Under the pieces are notes generated by a model. The model saw only the letters and a list, made by a program, of their open reading frames with translations, searched no databases and was not told where the DNA came from. 11,334 nucleotides of DNA, taken from assembly GCA_023436825.1 (NCBI GenBank), contig JAEZHS010000457.1, forward strand, positions 1 to 11,334. The letters are read 5' to 3'. The number at the start of each line of letters is the position of its first letter. Positions within the stretch are counted from its first letter, which is position 1. A program made the position numbers and the translations under genes. The DNA is from Pseudomonadota bacterium (GTDB lineage: Bacteria; Pseudomonadota; Alphaproteobacteria; Reyranellales; Reyranellaceae). Below, in pieces: positions 1 through 6,542 of this stretch.

Positions 1-570
1 GTGCTCGACAAGGCCAAGGTGTTCGACTCGGTCGAGGCGGCGGTGGCCGATCTCGGCCGCGTGGTCGCGACCACGGCGCGCAACCGCGAGCTCAGCCAGC
101 GCATCGTCACGCCGCGCCGCGCGGCCGCCGAGATGCGCGCCTGGACGGCCGGGGGCGACAAGGTCGGCATCCTGTTCGGGCCGGAGCGCACCGGGCTCAC
201 CAACGATGACATGGTGCAGGCCGACACCGCGCTCTCGATCCCGCTCAATCCGCAATTCTCCTCCCTCAACATCGCCCAGGCCGTCCTGCTGGTGGCCTAT
301 GAGTGGGCGATGGCGGAAGAGGATGCGCCGGCCGAACGCATGTCCGACCATTCGACGCGACCCGCCACCAAGGACGAATTGCAGAACCTGTTCGCCCATC
401 TCGAGCGCGCGCTCGACCAGTCGGGTTTCCTGCGCCACAGGGCGATGCGGCCGACGATGGTGAACAACCTGCGCGCGCTGCTGCAGCGCACGGCGATGAC
501 CGAGCAGGAGGTCCGCACGTTCCACGGCGTCATCAAGTTTCTCGGCAAGCACAAGCACGACGAGGAGTAG
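1..570 (+). CDS. trmJ: tRNA (cytidine/uridine-32-2'-O)-methyltransferase TrmJ, 5'-truncated by window edge
   Basis: C-terminal 189 residues of a SpoU-family (SPOUT) RNA methyltransferase. Enzymes of this family transfer a methyl group from SAM to the ribose of tRNA position 32. Seen: SPOUT motif 2, FGPERTGLTNDD, at visible residues 59-70, and motif 3, with PLNPQFSSLN at 81-90 followed by a hydrophobic helix; these build the trefoil-knot SAM site. The helical tail (about 120-189) resembles the C-terminal extension of E. coli TrmJ. Roughly 60 N-terminal residues, including motif 1 (the Asn/Arg-containing N-GSVARA-like segment), are missing, so the true start lies upstream of the window and the in-frame GTG at base 1 is probably an internal Val. 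The gene ends in TAG, 167 bp before the OsmC-family gene. A generic SpoU methyltransferase is the alternative, but the C-terminal tail favours TrmJ. Confidence 0.85.
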   Translation: MLDKAKVFDSVEAAVADLGRVVATTARNRELSQRIVTPRRAAAEMRAWTAGGDKVGILFGPERTGLTNDDMVQADTALSIPLNPQFSSLNIAQAVLLVAYEWAMAEEDAPAERMSDHSTRPATKDELQNLFAHLERALDQSGFLRHRAMRPTMVNNLRALLQRTAMTEQEVRTFHGVIKFLGKHKHDEE

Positions 571-700
571 CGGAGCGCGGTAAGACGAAGACCATGAGTG
601 CTCAGGCCAACTGCGACGCCTGTGCAGCGGCCGCCGGCTGGGCGAGATCGCGCCCGCCTTCTGTTGGGAGCCTTGATGCCCTGCGCTCCGTGAAGGATGT

Positions 701-717
701 AGTGTCGAACCGACACT
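701..717. promoter_or_regulatory. Perfect 7-bp inverted repeat (candidate operator or hairpin) upstream of OsmC-family gene
   Basis: The arms are AGTGTCG (701-707) and CGACACT (711-717), separated by AAC. The repeat lies 20 bp before the OsmC-family start codon. A weak promoter-like pair sits just upstream or overlaps it (TTGATG at 673-678 and TGTAGT at 698-703, with a poor 19-bp spacer), so a bound dimeric regulator would block initiation. It could instead act as an mRNA hairpin in the leader. The symmetry is seen; the role is inferred. Confidence 0.35.
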
Positions 718-737
718 TCATTCTTCATGGAGCCGAA

Positions 738-1160
738 ATGTCCACGACTGCCAAGATCTCCTGGGTCGACGGCGCCCTGTTCGTCGCCGAAGGCGGCAGC
801 GGCCACACCATCACCATGGACGGCGCGCCCGCCGACGGCGGCCGCAACCTCGCCTCGCGGCCGATGGAGGTGATGCTGATGGGCATGGGTGGCTGCACCG
901 CAATCGACGTCGTCTCCATGCTGAAGAAGCAGCGCCAGGACATCGTCGGAGTGGAGGTGTCGCTGGTCGGCGAGCGGGCCGACGACTTCCCCAAGGTCTA
1001 CACCTCGGTGAGAATGGTTTACACGGTGCGCGGCCGCAAACTGAATCGTGCGCTGATCGAACGGGCGGTCAGCCTGTCGGACGAGAAGTACTGCTCGGCC
1101 ACGGCCATGTTCAAGAAAACCGCCCAAGTGACCCATGAAATCGTGCTGGTCGAGGTCTAA
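738..1160 (+). CDS. OsmC-family protein, YhfA-like
   Basis: A 140-residue OsmC/Ohr-superfamily protein. Family members act as cytoplasmic dimers, several reducing organic hydroperoxides through two cysteines. Seen: both conserved cysteines, C53 in GMGGCTAIDVVSML and C119 in DEKYCSATAMF, with the typical SRPMEVMLMG helix before the first. The overall pattern (short N-terminus, W-V-x-G opening, EKYC) matches the E. coli YhfA subgroup better than classical Ohr or OsmC, so peroxidase activity is likely but unproven. Start choice: ATG 738 has GGAG at 729-732 with a 5-nt spacer and matches the family N-terminus. The frame is open further upstream (ATG 594), but that extension has no family similarity that I can see. 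A 7-bp inverted repeat lies 20 bp upstream. The gene stands alone between trmJ and rpsD, with no clear terminator after it. Confidence 0.85.
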   Translation: MSTTAKISWVDGALFVAEGGSGHTITMDGAPADGGRNLASRPMEVMLMGMGGCTAIDVVSMLKKQRQDIVGVEVSLVGERADDFPKVYTSVRMVYTVRGRKLNRALIERAVSLSDEKYCSATAMFKKTAQVTHEIVLVEV

Positions 1161-1189
1161 GTCATTGATTTAACGGCCATAACGGCTGC

Positions 1190-1217
1190 TTGACTAAGGC
1201 GCGGCCGACAGTATCTT
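1190..1217 (+). promoter_or_regulatory. Likely sigma-70-type promoter of rpsD
   Basis: TTGACT (1190-1195), a 16-bp spacer, then TATCTT (1212-1217): five of six and four of six consensus bases. It begins 30 bp after the OsmC-family stop and would start transcription near 1224, giving rpsD a leader of about 150 nt. Strong, independent transcription fits a ribosomal protein gene that is not joined to a larger ribosomal operon here. Confidence 0.55.
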
Positions 1218-1375
1218 CCCGGCCTTCTCCGGAGAACGTGGTTGCCGGCCCTTTCGGGCCTTCATCCCGCCCCAGCAAAGGCCCGTCGCAGACGGCGGGC
1301 GGCTGGATCAAGGCCTATCCGGACAACAGCGTCGCCAGGTCTTGAAACCTGGGCGCACAACGATGGAGCGATCGC
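1218..1375 (+). promoter_or_regulatory. Structured rpsD leader (candidate S4 autoregulatory region)
   Basis: Non-coding stretch between the predicted promoter and the rpsD start with several complementary segments. These are the palindrome TTCTCCGGAGAA (1225-1236); GGCCC/GGGCC around a 4-nt loop (1247-1260); CCCGCC (1266-1271) with GGCGGG (1294-1299); CCAGC (1272-1276) with GCTGG (1302-1306); CCGTC/GACGG around GCA (1283-1295); and CCAGGT/ACCTGG around CTTGAA (1335-1352). The third and fourth interleave, which is pseudoknot topology. S4 is known to repress its own synthesis by binding structured leaders in E. coli and Bacillus; a similar role here is inference. Confidence 0.35.
1365..1368 (+). 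promoter_or_regulatory. Ribosome binding site of rpsD
   Basis: GGAG lies 7 nt before the GTG at 1376. It supports GTG as the true start, which also reproduces the conserved S4 N-terminus ([14 protein letters not shown]). Confidence 0.7.
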
Positions 1376-1990
1376 GTGAGCAAGCGCGAGAATTCGAAGT
1401 ACAAGATCGACCGCCGCCTCAGGGTCAACCTGTGGGGCCGTCCCAAGAGCCCGATCAACAAGCGTGAATACGGTCCCGGCCAGCACGGCCAGGGTCGCCA
1501 GAAGCCGACCGACTACCGCCTGCAGCTCATGGCCAAGCAGCGGCTCAAGGGCTACTACGGCTCGGTCTCGGAGCGCCAGCTGCGTCGCTATTATCTCGAG
1601 GCGGTGCGCCGCAAGGGCGATACCGGCGAGAACCTGGTGGAGATCCTGGAACGCCGGCTGGACGCCGTCGTCTACCGCATGAAGTTCGCCATCACCGTGT
1701 TCGCCAGCCGCCAGCTGGTGAGCCATGGTCACGTCAAAGTGAACGGCCGTCGGGTGAACATCGCGTCCTACCTCGTGAAGGACAACGATGTGATCGAGCT
1801 CACGGCCAAGGCCAAGGACATGGCCCGCGTGCTGGAAGCCACTCAGACCGCCGAGCGCGACGTGCCGGAATACGTCACCGTCGACCACAAGGACATGAAG
1901 GGCACCTATGTGCGCGGGCCCAAGCTCGCCGACGTGCCCTATCCGGTCCAGATGGAGCCTTCGCTGGTGGTCGAGTACTACAGCCGCTAA
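1376..1990 (+). CDS. rpsD: 30S ribosomal protein S4
   Basis: A primary 16S rRNA-binding protein that nucleates 30S assembly, takes part in decoding accuracy, and in several bacteria represses its own mRNA. The 204-residue length is normal for the family. Seen: the conserved N-terminal block (KIDRR, then WGRPKSP and REYGPGQHG, residues 10-38), LKGYYG (58-62), the S4 RNA-binding domain from about residue 94 (RRLDAVVYR, then [15 protein letters not shown]), and the C-terminal signature [19 protein letters not shown]. The protein has no cysteine, so it is the zinc-free form. Translation starts with GTG behind GGAG (1365-1368). It is a single-gene unit: own predicted promoter and long leader upstream, strong terminator downstream. 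It is not next to the S13/S11/rpoA genes in this window. Confidence 0.97.
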   Translation: MSKRENSKYKIDRRLRVNLWGRPKSPINKREYGPGQHGQGRQKPTDYRLQLMAKQRLKGYYGSVSERQLRRYYLEAVRRKGDTGENLVEILERRLDAVVYRMKFAITVFASRQLVSHGHVKVNGRRVNIASYLVKDNDVIELTAKAKDMARVLEATQTAERDVPEYVTVDHKDMKGTYVRGPKLADVPYPVQMEPSLVVEYYSR

Positions 1991-2018
1991 GTAAAGGTTG
2001 TGACCGGCCGAAAAGACG

Positions 2019-2047
2019 AAAACCCGCCCTATTGTGGCGGGTTTTTT
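2019..2047 (+). terminator. Rho-independent terminator of rpsD
   Basis: Stem CCCGCC (2023-2028) with GGCGGG (2036-2041) around a 7-nt loop CTATTGT. The stem is extended by A-T pairs (AAAA 2019-2022 with the first T bases) and followed by six T from 2042. It lies 29 nt after the rpsD stop and separates rpsD from the efflux operon. Confidence 0.93.
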
Positions 2048-2081
2048 GCTTTTAGAATTCGGGGGTAGCCGCTGGTTCTGG

Positions 2082-2123
2082 CTGTCCGGCGGCAAAGGTA
2101 CCCCTTATAATCCCTCCAAGGGG
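2082..2123 (+). promoter_or_regulatory. Promoter of the efflux operon with overlapping inverted repeat
   Basis: A perfect -10 hexamer TATAAT sits at 2106-2111. The best -35 at a usable distance is poor (CTGTCC at 2082-2087, 18-bp spacer), which would suit an activated promoter. An inverted repeat, CCCCTT (2101-2106) and AAGGGG (2118-2123), straddles the -10 box and the expected start point near 2118, a usual place for a repressor. No regulator gene lies next to it. The hexamer and repeat are seen; regulation is inferred. Confidence 0.5.
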
Positions 2124-2145
2124 CTGGGGATCTGGAGAGTCTGGG

Positions 2146-3387
2146 ATGCGGATGGTCCGGGTGGCGGTTCTCGCTTTGATCGCGGTCGCGGTCGGCGGGG
2201 CCGCTTACGTCTATCGCGATAACGTCGCTCAAAAGCTGGGTCTTGGGGCGTTTGCAAGTGCGGCCGAAAAGGGAAGCGCGGCCAGTCCTGCAGCCTCGGC
2301 GCAGCCGCAGGGCAGGCGCGGCCGGCTGAACCCGGGCGGGCCGGTGCCGGTCGTCGTCACCAAGGTCGCCAAGAAACCGCTGCCGATCGTGATCGAAGCG
2401 GTCGGCACCGTGCAGGCGATCGCCTCGATCCAGATCAAGGCGCGCATCGACAGCCAGATCATGAAGGTCGGCGTCGAGGAAGGCGCCCTGGTCAAGGAGG
2501 GCGATCTTCTGTTCGAGCTCGATTCGCGCACGCTTCGTGCGCAGCTTGGCCAGATCGAGGCGCAGATCCGCAAGGACCAGGCGCAGGTCGCCCAGGCCAA
2601 GCGCGACGTGTCGCGCTACGAGGAGCTCCTGTCCAAGAACGCCGGCACGGTTGTCAACCGCGACACCGCCCAGACCGCGCTCAAGGCCGCCGAAGCCCAG
2701 CTCGAGGCCGACGAGGCCAGCAAGGCGAGCATCCTGACGCAGATCAGCTACACCGAGATCCGCGCGCCCGTGTCGGGCCGCATCGGCTCGATCTCGAGCA
2801 AGGCCGGCACCGTGGTCCGCGTCGGCGACAATACCGCGACCAGTGCGCTCGCCACCATCAACCAGGTCGATCCGATCTATGTGGCCTTCGCCGTGCCGCA
2901 GGTCTTCCTGCCGGATATCCGGGCTGCCATGGCCAAGGGCGAAGTCAAGGTCGTGGCCCTGATCGACGACAACCGCAAGCAGTCGGGCGCCATCGCGTTC
3001 ATCGAGAACACCGTCGATCCGATGACCGGCACGGTGACGGCGAAGGCCCGTATCGGCAACGCGAACGAGGGCCTGTGGCCAGGCCAGTTCGTGAAGGTCG
3101 AGGTCATCCTCGGCATCGAACCCGAGGCGATCGCCGTTCCCGCGCCGGCGATCCAGCTCGGACCGCAGGGGCCGTATCTCTTCGTCGTCAAGGACGGTGC
3201 CGCCGAACTGCGCAATGTCGTGATCAAGCGCACGCAGAACGGCGAATCGGTGATCGGCAAAGGGCTCGAAGCCGGTGAACAGGTCGTGGTCGACGGTCAG
3301 CTTCGCCTGGTCAACGGGGCGAACGTCGGGATAAGGCCGGCTGCTCCCGATCCGTCCTCGACGGCTGTAGCGCCGCCCCGCGGATAG
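2146..3387 (+). CDS. RND efflux periplasmic adaptor (membrane fusion protein), MdtA/AcrA type
   Basis: Periplasmic adaptor of 413 residues linking the downstream inner-membrane RND pump to an outer-membrane channel. Seen: N-terminal hydrophobic anchor (about 4-22, no lipobox Cys); a Gly/Ala/Pro-rich linker to about 65; first lipoyl half with IKARIDSQIMKVGVEEGALV (about 98-117); a helical hairpin rich in Ala, Gln, Lys and Glu (about 127-200); second lipoyl half with YTEIRAPVSGRIG (about 203-215); a beta-barrel with VDPIYVAFAVP and VDPMTGTVTAKARI; and a C-terminal membrane-proximal domain. The hairpin tip matches the TolC-contact pattern R-x3-L-x6-S at R157, L161 and T168, with Thr in place of Ser. 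ATG 2146 has GGAGAG at 2134-2139 with a 6-nt spacer. The gene ends 17 bp before the pump gene. Its substrate is unknown; the family handles drugs, bile salts, novobiocin and aromatic acids. Confidence 0.92.
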   Translation: MRMVRVAVLALIAVAVGGAAYVYRDNVAQKLGLGAFASAAEKGSAASPAASAQPQGRRGRLNPGGPVPVVVTKVAKKPLPIVIEAVGTVQAIASIQIKARIDSQIMKVGVEEGALVKEGDLLFELDSRTLRAQLGQIEAQIRKDQAQVAQAKRDVSRYEELLSKNAGTVVNRDTAQTALKAAEAQLEADEASKASILTQISYTEIRAPVSGRIGSISSKAGTVVRVGDNTATSALATINQVDPIYVAFAVPQVFLPDIRAAMAKGEVKVVALIDDNRKQSGAIAFIENTVDPMTGTVTAKARIGNANEGLWPGQFVKVEVILGIEPEAIAVPAPAIQLGPQGPYLFVVKDGAAELRNVVIKRTQNGESVIGKGLEAGEQVVVDGQLRLVNGANVGIRPAAPDPSSTAVAPPRG

Positions 3388-3404
3388 CGCGGCGGAGACC
3401 GGAC

Positions 3405-6400
3405 ATGCTTTCAGCCCTCTGCATCCGCCGCCCGGTCATGACCATTCTGGTGATGGCGAGCTTCGTCATCGCCGGCATCTTCGGCTACAAACAGCTGCCA
3501 GTCGCGGCCGTGCCGCGCGTCGACTTCCCGACCATCCAGGTGTCGGCGCAGCTCCCGGGCGCCAGCCCCGAGACGATGGCGGCGTCGGTCGCCACCATCC
3601 TCGAGCGCCAGTTCTCCACCATTGCCGGCGTGACGACGATGACCTCGACGTCGTCGCTCGGCAATACCTCGATCGTCCTGCAGTTCGACCTCAACCGCTC
3701 GATCGACGGCGCCGCCCTCGACGTGCAGTCGGCGATCTCCTCGGCGATGCGCCGCCTGCCGGCCGAGCTTCCGACACCGCCGTCCTTCCGCAAGGTCAAT
3801 CCCGCCGACTTCCCGGTCATGTTCCTGGCGCTGCGCTCGAGCCAGGTCCGCCTGTCCGACGTCGACGCCTTCTCCAATCGCGCCATCCTGCCGCGCATCT
3901 CGACGCTGCCCGGCGTCGCCCAGGTGCTGATCTTCGGCACGCAGAAATACGCCGTGCGCGTGCGCGCCAACCTCGACCAGCTCGCGGTGCGCGGCCTCAC
4001 GCTGCAGGAGCTGCAGAACGCCATCGTCAACGCCAACTCGAGCAAGCCGGTCGGCGCCATCGCCGATTCGCGGCAAAGCTCGATCCTCGACGCCACCGGG
4101 CCGATCAACAAGGCCGCCGACTACATGCCGGTGATCGTGACCTGGCAGAACGGCGCGCCGGTCCGCATCTCCGACGTCGCGACCGCCATCGACAGCGTCG
4201 AGAACGACAAGGTCGCGAGCTGGCTCGACGGCACGCGCGCCATCGTGCTCGCGGTCTATCGCCAGCCCGACGCCAATACCGTCGAAGTGGTCGACCGCGT
4301 GAAGGCGATGCTGCCGGCCATCCAGGCCGAGCTGCCGACAGGCGTCGACATCAGCGTCCTGAACGACCGCTCGATCCCGATCCGCCACGCCATCGAGGAC
4401 GTGGAGTTCACCCTCGGCCTGGCCGGCCTGCTGGTCGTCATCGCGATCTATTTCTTCCTGCGCAGCTTCCGGGCGACGCTGATCCCGGCGATCGCCCTGC
4501 CGATCTCGGTCGTCGGCACCTTCGCGGGCATGTATCTGTGCGGCCATTCACTCGACAACATCTCGCTGCTGGCGCTGACCCTCGCCGTGGGCTTCGTCGT
4601 CGACGACGCCATCGTCATGCTGGAGAACATCGTCCGCCACATCGAGGCGGGCGAGAAGCCGATGGAAGCTGCCTTCAAGGGCTCCAAGGAAGTCGGCTTC
4701 ACCATCATCTCCATGACCCTGTCGCTGGTCGCGGTGTTCATCCCGGTCCTGTTCATGGGCGGCGTGGTCGGCCGCATGTTCAACGAGTTCGGCCTGGTCA
4801 TCAGCTTCGCCATCCTGATCTCAGGCGTGGTGTCGCTGACGTTGACGCCGATGCTGTGCTCCCGGCTGTTGAAGCCGATCGACCATCACGAGAAGCACAA
4901 TTTCCTGCTGCGCTCCTTCGAATGGAGCTTCAACAAGGTCACGGAGGGCTATACCTGGGCGCTGCGGAGGACCGTGAAGCTGCCGCGCCTGGTGCTCGCC
5001 ATCACGCTCGGCACTTTCGTGCTGACCGGGATCCTGTTCCAGGCGATTCCCAAGGGCTTCTTCCCGACCGAGGACATCGGCCAGATTTCGGCTTCGACGG
5101 TCGGTCCGGACGACGCCTCGTTCGATGCCATGGTGGCGCGGCAGGCCGCGCTCGCGGAGATCATCAAGCGCGACCCCGATGTCCTGCAAGTGATCTCCAC
5201 GGTCGGCGGCGGAAATGCCGCCAACACCGTCAACTCGGGCCGCATATTCATCACCCTGCGCGAAAAGCCCGAGCGGACCGACAGCGTTCTGCAGGTGATC
5301 GCCCGACTGCGCCGTACGACCTCGACGGTCCCGGGCATCAACGTGTTCTACCAGCCGGTCCAGTCGATCAACATCACGACCACGCAGTCGCGCGCTCAGT
5401 ACCAGTTCGGCATGCGCACCAGCAGTCTCGCCGAGCTGCGCGAATGGGCGCCCCGCATGGAAGAGCGCATGAAGCGCATTCCGACCATCACCGACGTGAA
5501 CTCCGACCTGCAGGTCCGGGCGCGCTCTACGGTCATCGACATCGATCGCGACACGGCGTCCCGGCTCGGCCTGTCGGTCGACCAGATCCGGTTGCTGCTC
5601 TATTCGGCCTTCGGCACCCGGCAGGTATCGACGATCTATGCCTCCGACGACACCTACCAGGTCATCCTCGAGGCCGATCCTAAATATGCGGACACCAACG
5701 AGGTGCTGCGCCGCATGCAGATCCGTACGCCGAGCGGCGCCCTGGTGCCGCTCGACACCGTGGCCAAGCGCAGCGACAAGCCGACGTCGCTGACGGTGAA
5801 CCACATCGCGCAGCTTCCGTCGGTGATCATCTCGTTCAACCTGATGCCCGGCATCGCGCTGGGCGAGGCGGTGCGCGACATTCAGGCCGCGGCCGCGGAA
5901 ATCGGCATGCCGCCGTCGATCTCGACCAGTTTCGAGGGCAGCGCCCAGGTGTTCCAGCAGGCCGTTGCCAACCAGGGCATGCTGCTGTTCGCCGCCGTGC
6001 TGGTGATCTACATCATCCTCGGCATCCTCTACGAAAGCTTCATCCACCCGCTCACCATCCTGTCGGGCCTTCCGTCGGCGGGCATCGGCGCGCTCGCCAT
6101 CCTGATGCTGTTCAACATGGATCTCAGCGTCATCGCCATGATCGGCGTCGTCATGCTGATCGGCATCGTCAAGAAGAACGCCATCATGATGGTCGACTTC
6201 GCGATCGAGCGCCGGGCGCAGGGCGCCACGGCCGAGCAGGCGATCGTCGAGGCGGCCCAGCTGCGCTTCCGGCCGATCATGATGACCACGACCTGCGCCC
6301 TCCTGGGCGCGCTGCCGATCGCGGTCGGCGCGGGCGCGGGCGCCGAGTTGCGCCAGCCGCTCGGCATCACCGTGGTGGGCGGTCTGATGGTGTCGCAGCT

Positions 6401-6524
6401 GCTCACGCTGTTCATCACGCCGGTGGTCTACATGTGGTTCGACAGGCTGGCCGGCATGAAGTTCAGCCCGCGCTGGCGCGGGCGGACCCGCGGCAGCGAC
6501 GCACCGGCGACACCGGCCGAGTAA
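3405..6524 (+). CDS. RND efflux transporter (HAE1 family), MdtB/MdtC-like
   Basis: Inner-membrane proton-driven pump subunit of 1039 residues, full length for the family. Seen: the N-terminal segment with RRPVMTILVMASFVIAG (TM1); porter domain with VDFPTIQVSAQLPGASPE; TM2-TM6 from about residue 335, including the proton-relay aspartates D400 and D401 in VGFVVDDAIVMLEN; the second porter half; and TM8-TM12 from about 858, with GIVKKNAIMMVDFA carrying K924, equivalent to the relay lysine (K940) of AcrB. All three relay residues are intact, so it should be active. The GIVKKNA form and the residues around it resemble MdtB, MdtC and MuxB. Those usually come as two different pump genes, whereas only one is here, which implies a homotrimer. 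GGAGA (3394-3398) precedes ATG 3405 by 6 nt. An outer-membrane channel must be encoded elsewhere. Confidence 0.95.
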   Translation: MLSALCIRRPVMTILVMASFVIAGIFGYKQLPVAAVPRVDFPTIQVSAQLPGASPETMAASVATILERQFSTIAGVTTMTSTSSLGNTSIVLQFDLNRSIDGAALDVQSAISSAMRRLPAELPTPPSFRKVNPADFPVMFLALRSSQVRLSDVDAFSNRAILPRISTLPGVAQVLIFGTQKYAVRVRANLDQLAVRGLTLQELQNAIVNANSSKPVGAIADSRQSSILDATGPINKAADYMPVIVTWQNGAPVRISDVATAIDSVENDKVASWLDGTRAIVLAVYRQPDANTVEVVDRVKAMLPAIQAELPTGVDISVLNDRSIPIRHAIEDVEFTLGLAGLLVVIAIYFFLRSFRATLIPAIALPISVVGTFAGMYLCGHSLDNISLLALTLAVGFVVDDAIVMLENIVRHIEAGEKPMEAAFKGSKEVGFTIISMTLSLVAVFIPVLFMGGVVGRMFNEFGLVISFAILISGVVSLTLTPMLCSRLLKPIDHHEKHNFLLRSFEWSFNKVTEGYTWALRRTVKLPRLVLAITLGTFVLTGILFQAIPKGFFPTEDIGQISASTVGPDDASFDAMVARQAALAEIIKRDPDVLQVISTVGGGNAANTVNSGRIFITLREKPERTDSVLQVIARLRRTTSTVPGINVFYQPVQSINITTTQSRAQYQFGMRTSSLAELREWAPRMEERMKRIPTITDVNSDLQVRARSTVIDIDRDTASRLGLSVDQIRLLLYSAFGTRQVSTIYASDDTYQVILEADPKYADTNEVLRRMQIRTPSGALVPLDTVAKRSDKPTSLTVNHIAQLPSVIISFNLMPGIALGEAVRDIQAAAAEIGMPPSISTSFEGSAQVFQQAVANQGMLLFAAVLVIYIILGILYESFIHPLTILSGLPSAGIGALAILMLFNMDLSVIAMIGVVMLIGIVKKNAIMMVDFAIERRAQGATAEQAIVEAAQLRFRPIMMTTTCALLGALPIAVGAGAGAELRQPLGITVVGGLMVSQLLTLFITPVVYMWFDRLAGMKFSPRWRGRTRGSDAPATPAE

Positions 6525-6542
6525 GCCTTTACCATAGTCGTC

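Noticed and set aside
303..737. Upstream extension of the OsmC-family frame into trmJ
   Set aside because: Most of it overlaps conserved TrmJ sequence in another frame; ATG 738 has a good ribosome site and matches the family N-terminus.
1247..1260. GGCCC/GGGCC hairpin as a terminator for the OsmC-family gene
   Set aside because: Only a 5-bp stem, no T-run after it, and it lies downstream of the predicted rpsD promoter; better treated as leader structure.
3411..4547. Open frame of 378 codons on the minus strand inside the RND gene
   Set aside because: Same reason: Arg/Asp/His-rich shadow of a strongly conserved transporter.
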